DNA of 64,000 nucleotides from contig CAKNXK010000010.1 in NCBI GenBank assembly GCA_932182025.1, positions 62,001 through 126,000 of the forward strand. The letters are read 5' to 3'. Positions 1-7,564 of the stretch are shown in pieces (positions within the stretch are counted from its first letter, which is position 1; every line of letters begins with the position of its first letter). Source of the stretch: an uncultured Candidatus Melainabacteria bacterium (GTDB lineage: Bacteria > Cyanobacteriota > Vampirovibrionia > Gastranaerophilales > Gastranaerophilaceae). A program made the position numbers and the translations under genes. The notes below the pieces were generated by a model. That model was given only the letters and a program-made list of their open reading frames with translations, was not told the origin of the DNA and did no database searches.

Positions 1-210
1 ATGAAGGTTTTTGCAGAGATTTATGTTATGACAAAAGGCGGACCTTTGAATTCTTCAAAAACAATTGTTTATTATATTTATGAACGCGCATTTGAAAACC
101 TTGATTTAGGCTACGCATCAGCTCTTGCGGTTGTCTTGCTTGTAGTGGTTATGATATTTTCGTTAATAAATATCTTGTGTTTTGAACGTAACAAATATGG
201 TGATATTTAA
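1..210 (+). CDS. Sugar ABC transporter permease, C-terminal fragment (5' end outside window)
   Basis: The 69 visible residues look like the C-terminal end of a MalF/UgpA-type binding-protein-dependent permease. They contain a conserved-looking FAEIYVMTKGGP segment, then a YASALAVVLLVVVMIFSLINI membrane helix and a short charged tail. Such permeases are about 300 residues, so most of the gene lies upstream and the first ATG is probably an internal methionine. The protein would form one half of an inner-membrane channel for a sugar or glycerol-phosphate-like solute. The stop codon overlaps the next start by one base (TAATG), so the two genes are probably co-transcribed. The substrate cannot be read from this piece. 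Confidence 0.75.
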   Translation: MKVFAEIYVMTKGGPLNSSKTIVYYIYERAFENLDLGYASALAVVLLVVVMIFSLINILCFERNKYGDI

Positions 211-1223
211 TGAAAATCCTTGTTATAACAGATTTATATCCTATAAAAAAGGATGAAAAATATACTCCGCACACAATAGAAACTTTTGTTAAAAACTGGC
301 AAAAACTCGGACATGAAGTCAAAGTTATTAAACCAAATTTTTTACTAAATTCTTTTTTAAGACAAAAACCTTACTACCCAAATGGAGCTTATGGAAATAT
401 AGAAAACATTAATTTTATTACACCGTTTTGGGGAAAAATCAAAACTTCATTTGCCCCTGACATTGTAATAGCGCACATGCCAAGCGGAATTTTATACGCT
501 GATAAATTAGGATTACCGTTTTGTGCAGCAGTTCATGCTTCAGATATAGAAGTTTTAACAAAACCAATTTACAGATTTCATTTTAAACCAAGACTGGAAA
601 AAGCTTATAAAAATGCAATGAAAATTGCGTGTCGTTCAGAAGTTTTAAAACAAAAGTTTCTAAAACTTTATCCTGAGTTTAAAGAAAAAACTTTTGTTGC
701 TCCATCCGGCATAAACGGTGCAATTAAAAGAGTTTGGTCAAACAATAATAAAATAAAAGTATTAACCTGCGGGCAATTTATCAAACGAAAACATATTGAT
801 GATGTAATTCTAGCCTGCAAAAATTTTGAGAATCTTGAACTCACCGTGATTGGTTCAGGCAAAGAGAAAATGCCTGATGGCGCGTTTTTTACGGGACAGT
901 TACCGCACAAAGATGTCTTAGAAAAAATGCGCGAATCCGATATTTTTATACTTCCTAGCGAAAATGAAACCTTCGGAATGGTTTATCTTGAAGCAATGGC
1001 GTCAGGATGTATAACCGTTTGCAGAAAAGGAGACGGAATTGATGGGATTATTAAAGACGGTGAAAATGGATTTGTCTGTACTGATGTAAATGAAGTTCTG
1101 AAAAAAATTCTTATTTACACCGACAAAAACAAAATCCTTGAAAACAGCTTCAATACTGTTTTAAACTTAACAGAAGAAAAAACCGCGGAAAATTATCTAA
1201 GTAATATTATCAACCAAAACTAA
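210..1223 (+). CDS. Glycosyltransferase, GT4/GT-B type
   Basis: A 337-residue GT-B glycosyltransferase. The N-terminal half starts with MKILVITDLYP and has the AHMPSGILYA and VHASD motifs of the acceptor domain. The C-terminal half has VLTCGQFIKRKHIDDVI and the nucleotide-sugar binding region SDIFILPSENETFGMVYLEAMASG, with the E-x7-E pattern typical of GT4 (Pfam Glycos_transf_1). No membrane segment is seen, so it should act at the cytoplasmic face on a lipid- or sugar-linked acceptor. It is translationally coupled to the upstream permease through a one-base overlap. Donor and acceptor are unknown. Confidence 0.85.
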   Translation: MKILVITDLYPIKKDEKYTPHTIETFVKNWQKLGHEVKVIKPNFLLNSFLRQKPYYPNGAYGNIENINFITPFWGKIKTSFAPDIVIAHMPSGILYADKLGLPFCAAVHASDIEVLTKPIYRFHFKPRLEKAYKNAMKIACRSEVLKQKFLKLYPEFKEKTFVAPSGINGAIKRVWSNNNKIKVLTCGQFIKRKHIDDVILACKNFENLELTVIGSGKEKMPDGAFFTGQLPHKDVLEKMRESDIFILPSENETFGMVYLEAMASGCITVCRKGDGIDGIIKDGENGFVCTDVNEVLKKILIYTDKNKILENSFNTVLNLTEEKTAENYLSNIINQN

Positions 1224-1315
1224 ACTAAATGGTAATTTATCTCTTAAAGGAACCCATTACAATTTTTATACGGGGAAAAGAAATAATTCATTTACCCCAA
1301 TGGAGATATGTTATT

Positions 1316-1618
1316 ATGGAAAACTTTCAGAATAAATACCTTGAAATCAAAAATATTAATAAAGATATTGTAAACTGGGTTGAAGATATCGCCGAAGAAA
1401 ACAATTGCAGAATTGAACGCAAAGAGTGGAAAAGCAAATACAACAGTTATGTTGTATATGACTATGAACCTTTTTGTTCGGAAGGGTTTGAGATAAATAT
1501 TCTATTGAGTTCTTTTGATATTTCATACCTCAATTTCATTAAGTATTTGTACAACGAAAAGCTATCAACAATAGATTATTTAAACAGCTGCATAAAAAGC
1601 CCTGCGATTAAGTTCTAA
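1316..1618 (+). CDS. Hypothetical small protein (100 aa)
   Basis: I do not recognise this protein. The reading frame is open from 1229, but I chose the ATG at 1316 because a GGAG at 1302-1305 lies 10 bases before it, while the upstream start lacks a ribosome site. The protein is charged, with no signal peptide or membrane segment: an N-terminal part rich in N, K and E around VNWVEDIAEENNCRIERKEW, then a hydrophobic C-terminal half (EINILLSSFDISYLNFIKYL). It sits between a glycosyltransferase and a winged-helix protein, and neither suggests a role. Confidence 0.6.
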   Translation: MENFQNKYLEIKNINKDIVNWVEDIAEENNCRIERKEWKSKYNSYVVYDYEPFCSEGFEINILLSSFDISYLNFIKYLYNEKLSTIDYLNSCIKSPAIKF

Positions 1619-1638
1619 TTTGTGGTAAAATTTCTGCT

Positions 1639-2658
1639 ATGGGACGAAGAATAACCGTAGCAGAAATGGCACCTCATATTCACAGTTTTATGCCTAATGA
1701 AAACAAGGTAAAAAAACTTGCGGACTGGCTTGCAAATTGGATAAAAACGGGATTGCAATCAAAAAAAATTGAGCCCGAAGATTTGCTGCCCGTTAAAGGA
1801 GACCTTGCCTGCCACATCGGAGTCAGCCAGGGAACTGTTCAAAGTGCTTACAGAATAGTAGAAGATTTAGGTTTAGTTGAATCAAAGCAAAGGATTGGAA
1901 CTTATATAAAAGCTTCTGATAAAAACTTTGAAAAGCTTACATCTAAACGCGAACTTGCAATTGAAATTATCAAAAAATATTTATTAGAAAATAAATATAA
2001 AATTGGGGATAAAGTTATTTCAGTTAGAGAATTGGCTAGAATAACAGGAATATCAAATACAACACTGGTAACCGCTTTCTCAAATCTGGTTTCTCAAGGG
2101 ATTTTAGAGAAAAAAAACAATTCGTTCATTGTACTTGTTTCTGATTTTAATATTGAAGAAATAGAAACAAAAACACTTGTTGAAAAAATAGCTGACAATA
2201 TCAAGCATTATGCGGCAAATCTTTCTTCGGGAGACAAACTGCCGCCAAACACAGAGCTCGCCAAAAGATTCAATGTAAGCGTAAAAACAATACACGATGC
2301 GATAAAACTTCTTGCAAAAGAGGGGTTACTCTACACACGCCGCGGCAGATATGGAACGGCTGTAAGCAACGACACCGCAGAACTTTACCATTATGAAAAA
2401 ATCGAACAAAAAATACGACAATATATTTCTGAAAACTCTCAAGTCGGAGATAAGCTTCCATCAATAAAAGAGTTCTCAAAGATTTACAATACAAGCGAAA
2501 AAACAGTAAAAACAGCACTTGATAATCTTGCAGAAGATGGCTACCTAACCTTTACACGCGGACGCTATGGAGGAACATTCGTTATGGATATTCCTCAAGG
2601 GGTAAATGAAGCTTATAAATGGCTAGCCATTAATTCTGAGTACGTTCTCCCTGAGTAG
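1639..2658 (+). CDS. Tandem GntR-type winged-helix protein with four HTH domains
   Basis: A 339-residue protein built almost wholly of four GntR-like winged helix-turn-helix units, at about residues 23-93, 102-168, 176-245 and 250-318. Each has the GntR helix pattern, for example HIGVSQGTVQSAYRIVEDLG, RITGISNTTLVTAFSNLVSQG, RFNVSVKTIHDAIKLLAKEG and IYNTSEKTVKTALDNLAEDG. Units 3 and 4 end in near-identical wings (RRGRYGTAV, TRGRYGGTF). No effector-binding domain (FCD, UTRA or aminotransferase) follows. GntR regulators normally carry one HTH per chain. The start is leaderless: a TAAAAT box at 1626-1631 ends seven bases before the ATG. The 3' end overlaps the convergent carboxypeptidase gene by 36 bp. 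The DNA target is unknown. Confidence 0.85.
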   Translation: MGRRITVAEMAPHIHSFMPNENKVKKLADWLANWIKTGLQSKKIEPEDLLPVKGDLACHIGVSQGTVQSAYRIVEDLGLVESKQRIGTYIKASDKNFEKLTSKRELAIEIIKKYLLENKYKIGDKVISVRELARITGISNTTLVTAFSNLVSQGILEKKNNSFIVLVSDFNIEEIETKTLVEKIADNIKHYAANLSSGDKLPPNTELAKRFNVSVKTIHDAIKLLAKEGLLYTRRGRYGTAVSNDTAELYHYEKIEQKIRQYISENSQVGDKLPSIKEFSKIYNTSEKTVKTALDNLAEDGYLTFTRGRYGGTFVMDIPQGVNEAYKWLAINSEYVLPE

Positions 2659-3459
2659 CGCTGATTTCCCAATCGGAATAGTAATTTTGTCCTGCGCGTG
2701 CGTAATTTTGAAGCCTGAAACAGCAGGAACAGGAAGTGTTTCAAAATACTCATCAAGCCATTGTTCATTATCAAGATATAGAAAATCTCCAAGCACAATT
2801 CCTTTGCAATATTTTTTGAAATTATCTATATTGAATAATTGTTGAAACATTTTATCAATCTTATAAACAGGCTCATTCAAATCTTCTGCAAAGAAAATAA
2901 AATCTTCATCAGGAATAAAGTCCTGACCGCATAAAGAAACAACTGTCGCAAGATTTCCACCCCAGATAATTCCTTTTGCTTCACCTTGATAATAAATTTT
3001 ATTCCCAATAAATTCCATAGGCTCATTATTTAGAGCCTTAAAGAAATTTTCATTAGTAAAATCCGAAATTACCCCACCAAAATCGCTGCTTGCCATGGGA
3101 CCATGATAAGTCACCATACCGCATTTTTTATAAAACATTAACAAAAGAGCCGTAATATCCGAAAAACCTACAAACGGTTTTGGATTATTCTTAATAACTT
3201 CGTAATTAATTTGATTAATTAATCTGATAGCTCCATAACCGCCGCGAGCATTGAGAATTAAATCAATTTCAGGGTCTTCAAAAAAACTATAAAGAGCTTC
3301 TAATTTACCCTCATCAGAACCTGCAAGGTAACGATTTCTGTCAAAAATGTTTTTAGACAACTTAACCGTAAAGCCCATCTGTTCCAGATAGGCTTTAGAG
3401 TTTTCTATTTTTTCTTTATCACAAGCTCCTGATAGAGCTATTATTCCGATTGTTTTCAT
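2623..3459 (-). CDS. LD-carboxypeptidase, S66 family (LdcA/MccF-like)
   Basis: A 278-residue cytoplasmic serine peptidase of family S66, which trims the terminal D-Ala from tetrapeptides during peptidoglycan recycling or, in MccF, cleaves microcin C. Visible marks are the N-terminal IGIIALSG strand, the ARGGYGAIRL motif, the nucleophile Ser in VGFSDITALL, the IIWGGNLATV segment and a C-terminal His in KITHAQDKITIPIG. The length is close to the family's 300. The start is supported by AAAGGGAAAATG. It converges on the GntR-like gene with overlapping 3' ends. Peptidoglycan recycling is the likelier role, because no microcin genes are nearby. Confidence 0.85.
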   Translation of the reverse strand: MKTIGIIALSGACDKEKIENSKAYLEQMGFTVKLSKNIFDRNRYLAGSDEGKLEALYSFFEDPEIDLILNARGGYGAIRLINQINYEVIKNNPKPFVGFSDITALLLMFYKKCGMVTYHGPMASSDFGGVISDFTNENFFKALNNEPMEFIGNKIYYQGEAKGIIWGGNLATVVSLCGQDFIPDEDFIFFAEDLNEPVYKIDKMFQQLFNIDNFKKYCKGIVLGDFLYLDNEQWLDEYFETLPVPAVSGFKITHAQDKITIPIGKSALLRENVLRING

Positions 3460-3507
3460 TTTCCCTTTAATCCAAGCTTGATATTACACCAACCGACTAA
3501 AATATAT

Positions 3508-4590
3508 TTACCCCTTTTCTTTAATTTGCTTAGCGTTAGCTAAATCATCTTCATCAATTTTTTCTTCTTTTTTCTTATCTTCTTTTTCTAATTGTTTGTT
3601 AATAATAAGAGTTTGAAGAACTTGGAAGCAGTTGCTTGAAATCAAATATAACAATACACCTGCTGGAATTGGAATTATGATGAATGTAAATGTTAACATA
3701 ATCGGCATAAATGTGTTCATTGATTTTTGCATAGCCTGAGCTGCCGGATCCTGCTGTGTATTCTTATTCATTGCCATCATTGCTTTTTGAGAGAAGAACA
3801 TTGTTAGAGCAAATAACGCAATTAATATAGCTACATCCAAATGGAATGCAGTTTTAACTTCAATTGTAGGAACTGATGCGGTTAAAATACCGTCTTTTCT
3901 AACAAATTCAACAGGTTTAGTTTGTTTTGTTTGAACATCCATAATATCAATATCCGCTTTTTCAATCTGGTCAAGCTGGCTGAATTTTAAGTTCAAACTA
4001 TCTAAACTGATTTTGAAATCAGCAGTTTCGCCAGGAACAAGTTCACCTTGAACTTCAACTGCTTTGTTAGGTTTTTCGATTTTAACATTTTCTAAAACTT
4101 CGTCATCTTTAAGATAAACTTTTGCAATCTTCCCTGTCATAAAAGTATCATATTTAGAAACTCCTAATTCTCCGTTTTCTGAAATAGCTGCAGAAGATTT
4201 AAGAGTAGCATCCAATCTGTTTATGAATAAGAAATGAGAATCACCTGCAAGCTGAATAAACTGAGGGCTCATTAAAGTTGAGTACAAAAGAATAAATATA
4301 GGCATTTGGATTAGAAGCGGGAAACAGCCTGCCATTGGATTAAATTTGTGTTCTTTGTAGAACTCCATCATTTTTTGCTGCATCTTTTGCGGATCGCTTT
4401 TATATCTTTCCTGAATAGCTTTCATTTTTGGCTGAAGCATTTGCATTGTACGCATAGAACGCTGTTGTGATACACCAAGAGGCCACATTGCAGCTCTTAT
4501 AATTATAGTTAAAAGTATAATACCAACGCCATACCCGCCAACAATAGAAAGGGTTTTTAAAATATCAATAGTTAATGATGTAAAATCCAT
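3508..4590 (-). CDS. yidC: Membrane protein insertase YidC
   Basis: A 360-residue YidC/Oxa1/Alb3-family insertase that places membrane proteins in the inner membrane with or without SecYEG. The ATG at 4590 is preferred over an upstream in-frame start because an AAGGAAGAG ribosome site precedes it. Visible are the first core helix with its conserved Arg (LLTIIIRAAMWPLGVSQQRS), the cytoplasmic coiled loop (MQMLQPKMKAIQERYKSDPQ), and the FNPMAGCFPLLIQMPIFILL helix. An insert of about 110 residues follows, of mostly polar beta-type sequence, before the next helix (DVAILIALFALTMFF). Cyanobacterial YidC proteins also carry an insert at this place. The C-terminal tail is Lys/Glu-rich. Confidence 0.93.
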   Translation of the reverse strand: MDFTSLTIDILKTLSIVGGYGVGIILLTIIIRAAMWPLGVSQQRSMRTMQMLQPKMKAIQERYKSDPQKMQQKMMEFYKEHKFNPMAGCFPLLIQMPIFILLYSTLMSPQFIQLAGDSHFLFINRLDATLKSSAAISENGELGVSKYDTFMTGKIAKVYLKDDEVLENVKIEKPNKAVEVQGELVPGETADFKISLDSLNLKFSQLDQIEKADIDIMDVQTKQTKPVEFVRKDGILTASVPTIEVKTAFHLDVAILIALFALTMFFSQKAMMAMNKNTQQDPAAQAMQKSMNTFMPIMLTFTFIIIPIPAGVLLYLISSNCFQVLQTLIINKQLEKEDKKKEEKIDEDDLANAKQIKEKG

Positions 4591-4655
4591 AATCTCTTCC
4601 TTAAAAATCTGATACTCGTTAATTATCCTGTAAATATAGAGGGAAGTCAATGTAC

Positions 4656-4684
4656 TTGAACTTCTTTCCGATTTTAACTACAAT
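4656..4684 (+). promoter_or_regulatory. Sigma70-type promoter giving a leaderless mRNA
   Basis: TTGAAC at 4656-4661 and TACAAT at 4679-4684 are separated by 17 bp. The -10 box ends only six bases before the ATG at 4691, so transcription should start at or next to the start codon. No Shine-Dalgarno sequence is present. Confidence 0.7.
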
Positions 4685-4690
4685 ATTTTT

Positions 4691-5494
4691 ATGGGAGTAA
4701 AAAGTTTAATCGTCGTCATATCCATGCTATTCACACTTTCTGTATCTGCTGAGCCATATTACAGTCAGCCAACAAGCAATGTACAGGTACAGAATGATTT
4801 TGCTGACTATATGGAAAACATTCATGCAAAACTCCAGAAAAACTGGGCTCCGCCGGATTTTTTAGAAGAAGCCCATACCAGAATATTATTCAAACTAAAT
4901 AGAGATGGCGAAATTTATGCAGCTAATATCATTGAGAGTTCCGGTGACAAAATCTATGATGAAGCTGCTATAAATGCTTTAAAAAAAGCAATGCCTTTCG
5001 GGACTTTTCCTGCAAACAGCACACGCCAAACTTTAGCTGTTAATTATTCGTTTGATACATCACTTGTTAAAACAGATAGAATGAAAAATTATTACAATCT
5101 TTCAAAACAATATTTTCTAAGTGATAAACAAACAGCTTTGAAATATATTAATCTTGCTATTAATGAGGTTAATGGTGATGATGAAAGTTATTTTTTATAC
5201 AAACACCGAGGCAAAGTCAAGGAAGCTTTAGGCGACCATGTTGGAGCTAATCAGGACTTTACGACTTACAACATAATGAAAAAAAGAATTGATATTAAGC
5301 GCGTTCATGCACTTAAATATCAGGCAGAAATTGAAGATACAGCCTTCGCTTATTTTTATCTGGCTTATGCATATGAAATGATTCAGGATTACGAAAACGC
5401 AATCCATGCAATAAATAAAGCTATTGAACGCACTGATTTGAATAATAATTATAAAAGATATAGAACCGAGCTGGTTAAAAAAATCAGCCTCTAA
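4691..5494 (+). CDS. Secreted TonB-C-domain protein with TPR-like C-terminus
   Basis: A 267-residue exported protein. Residues 1-20 form a signal peptide (VKSLIVVISMLFTLSVSA). Residues 45-125 resemble a TonB C-terminal domain: QKNWAPPDF, then RILFKLNRDGEIYAANIIES, SGDKIYDEAAINALKKA and FGTFP. The rest is helical and TPR-like (YFLYKHRGKVKEALGDHVGA, DYENAIHAINKAIERTD). There is no N-terminal membrane anchor or proline-rich spacer, so it is not a classical energy-transducing TonB; a periplasmic scaffold is more likely. It is leaderless from its own promoter. It converges on pflA with an 11-bp overlap. Confidence 0.75.
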   Translation: MGVKSLIVVISMLFTLSVSAEPYYSQPTSNVQVQNDFADYMENIHAKLQKNWAPPDFLEEAHTRILFKLNRDGEIYAANIIESSGDKIYDEAAINALKKAMPFGTFPANSTRQTLAVNYSFDTSLVKTDRMKNYYNLSKQYFLSDKQTALKYINLAINEVNGDDESYFLYKHRGKVKEALGDHVGANQDFTTYNIMKKRIDIKRVHALKYQAEIEDTAFAYFYLAYAYEMIQDYENAIHAINKAIERTDLNNNYKRYRTELVKKISL

Positions 5495-6227
5495 CTCTTT
5501 TGAACGCTTTAATAATAATATTCCTTGCTTCCATAGCTTCATCATGGGTCAATGGAGGAACATCTTTTAGCGGATATTCAATCCCTAAATTCTCATACTT
5601 AGGAATTGCCATATCGTGATAAGGCAGCACATCCAATGCAGCAACATTATTCAATGTTCCCAAAAACTCACCAAGACGAGTTAAATACTCTTCATTCATT
5701 GTAATAGTAGTAACAGTAACATGACGCACCCACATTGGTTTTTTGTTATCTGACAAGTATTTTGCAAACTCTAAAATTGTTTTATTAGAATGTCCTGTAA
5801 GCTTTTTATGCTCTTCATCATCAATATGTTTAATATCTAACAACACTAGAGAGGTGTATTTCAAAAGCTCATCAATCTTAGTTGTATTATCTTTATTAAA
5901 CAATAGTCCGGATGTATCAAGCGCTGTATGCACACCTTCCGCTTGAGCTTTTTTGAATAATTCTGTAACAAAATCAATCTGCACCCAAGGTTCGCCGCCT
6001 GTAACAGTAATCCCGCCGCCACAAAACTCTTTTACACCATGATATTGTGCCATAATTTCATCAACTGACATTTTCTTCGCTTCACCTGTATAATCCCATG
6101 TATCAGGATTGTGACAGTACTGACATCTAAGCGGACATCCTTGAGTAAACACAACAAATCTTATCCCGGGACCATCAACAGTTCCGCAGCTTTCAATTGA
6201 ATGTATATTTCCTAAAATTTCTGACAT
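5484..6227 (-). CDS. pflA: Pyruvate formate-lyase activating enzyme
   Basis: A 247-residue radical-SAM protein that installs the glycyl radical on pyruvate formate-lyase using S-adenosylmethionine and a [4Fe-4S] cluster. The cluster motif CxxxCxxC is in TQGCPLRCQYCHNPDTWD, followed by the SAM-binding GGGITVTGGEPW. The length matches E. coli PflA (about 246). ATTAGGTGAATTATG-type sequence with GAGGTG precedes the start. It lies 13 kb from the lyase genes, not beside them, and should activate the separate glycyl-radical protein at 18943-19185. No second activase is seen in the window. Confidence 0.93.
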   Translation of the reverse strand: MSEILGNIHSIESCGTVDGPGIRFVVFTQGCPLRCQYCHNPDTWDYTGEAKKMSVDEIMAQYHGVKEFCGGGITVTGGEPWVQIDFVTELFKKAQAEGVHTALDTSGLLFNKDNTTKIDELLKYTSLVLLDIKHIDDEEHKKLTGHSNKTILEFAKYLSDNKKPMWVRHVTVTTITMNEEYLTRLGEFLGTLNNVAALDVLPYHDMAIPKYENLGIEYPLKDVPPLTHDEAMEARNIIIKAFKRVRG

Positions 6228-6309
6228 AATTCACCTCTAGAATTATTCTATTACAAAATTATCTCAACGGGCAATTTCTTTATATAATAATTCAAACAAT
6301 AATCCGAGT

Positions 6310-7194
6310 ATGAAAAAAGAATACATAACATACGCATTAATTATAATTGGTCTTTTATTTTTTCTGCATTATATATGGGGACAAATACGTATCACAGTTG
6401 ATTTTCAGGAACTGGAACCGTTTAGACATTCTTTACCTGTATATTACAAAGGTTTTAAGCTCGGGCATACTGTTAAAGTTTATCCGAGCCCCGATTTTCA
6501 TACAACTCGTGTTGATTTAAAACTCAGATTAAAAGAGCTTGAACTCCCTGCTAATACAACAGCAATGATAAGACGCAAAGACAAAAAAGATTATATTGAA
6601 CTTGTTTACCCAAATGCACCTTATCTTGCAAGACTTCGCAACCATTCACTTATTGAAGGGACAAAAGGACTAAACTTTGAAAGCTTTATTCAAGATCAGG
6701 CAAAAAACGGCGGATTAGACGAAATTAAAGATAATGTTAACGGCACAATCCAATCTGCAGGAAAAACTTTTGATGCTCTAACAGAGATGATAAATGTTTT
6801 AACAGGAATATTAGAAGATGTTCGTCCGACTATCAATGATACTGTTATGAATGTAAACACAGCTTCAAGATACCTGGCAGATGCTTCATACAATGTACAA
6901 AGCACTCTTCAGGAAGGTTATATTAATTCAACACTCGAAAACCTTGAGCGCACAAGCAAAAACCTTGTTATGACAACACAAAATATAACAGGTGTAACAA
7001 ACAATGTTAATAACAACAGTATTAATCTAATAAACTGTGTTATCAGAAATATTAATACAGTTGTAAGCAACGTCAACGAAATCGTAATCGGCTTAGGTGA
7101 AACACTCAAAAAACGTTTCGCAGGAATAAGACTAATATTTGGAAGAGCAATCGACTGCGGCAATAATTGCAACGTAAGCGAATGCAGCAAATAA
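6310..7194 (+). CDS. MCE/MlaD-family lipid-transport substrate-binding protein
   Basis: A 294-residue protein with one N-terminal membrane anchor (YALIIIGLLFFLHYIW) and an MCE domain at about residues 25-115: VDFQELEPFRHSLPVYYKGF, the GHTVKVYPS turn, and IELVYP. A long helical, Asn/Thr-rich region follows (about 130-265), and the C-terminus has five Cys in 15 residues. MCE proteins bind phospholipids in the periplasm and work with an ABC transporter (MlaE/MlaF); those partners are not in the window. MCE proteins indicate a didermic or cyanobacterial-type envelope. A TATAAT box lies at 6283-6288 with no clear Shine-Dalgarno. Confidence 0.75.
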   Translation: MKKEYITYALIIIGLLFFLHYIWGQIRITVDFQELEPFRHSLPVYYKGFKLGHTVKVYPSPDFHTTRVDLKLRLKELELPANTTAMIRRKDKKDYIELVYPNAPYLARLRNHSLIEGTKGLNFESFIQDQAKNGGLDEIKDNVNGTIQSAGKTFDALTEMINVLTGILEDVRPTINDTVMNVNTASRYLADASYNVQSTLQEGYINSTLENLERTSKNLVMTTQNITGVTNNVNNNSINLINCVIRNINTVVSNVNEIVIGLGETLKKRFAGIRLIFGRAIDCGNNCNVSECSK

Positions 7195-7210
7195 GACTTT
7201 ATTAGTTTTA

Positions 7211-7564
7211 TTATTTCCAATCAGTTTTATCCAAAAATGCCCTTACCGCACCTTGCAAATCGTCCGGAGTTTCGAGAGAAACTTCTCCCTCAGGAGTTTT
7301 TGCACCGTCCACAAAACTTTCGCGCACTTTGTTATAAAGCGTTAACAACAAAAATATAATACAAGAAGATGCAGCAACGCCGCCCATTGCTAGTAAAAAT
7401 TTCTTAGCAATCTTGCGTTTGCTAACAGGCTGTTTGTAAGGCGTTATAGGAGTAACAACCTCTTCTTGCATAGCATCAACTGGCTCAACGTCATCAACTG
7501 CCTGTACTTGAACAGGCAGTGATAACATTGTTAAAATCATTATTGCTAGAATTCTATTCTTCAT
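7211..7564 (-). CDS. Hypothetical exported, membrane-anchored protein
   Basis: I do not recognise this 117-residue protein. I chose the ATG at 7564 because the following residues form a good signal peptide (MKNRILAIMILTMLSLPVQ ending VQA); an upstream in-frame ATG exists at 7588. A second hydrophobic stretch at about 60-80 (FLLAMGGVAASSCIIFLLLT) follows a basic segment and should span the membrane. The C-terminus is acidic (TPEGEVSLETPDDLQGAVRA). It overlaps the 3' end of rng by 11 bp, so it is probably the last gene of the radical-SAM/rng operon. Confidence 0.6.
   Translation of the reverse strand: MKNRILAIMILTMLSLPVQVQAVDDVEPVDAMQEEVVTPITPYKQPVSKRKIAKKFLLAMGGVAASSCIIFLLLTLYNKVRESFVDGAKTPEGEVSLETPDDLQGAVRAFLDKTDWK

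Noticed and set aside
2104..2518. Minus-strand frames of 63 and 82 codons inside the four-HTH regulator gene
   Set aside because: They are antisense shadows of a well-supported coding region with repeated domains.
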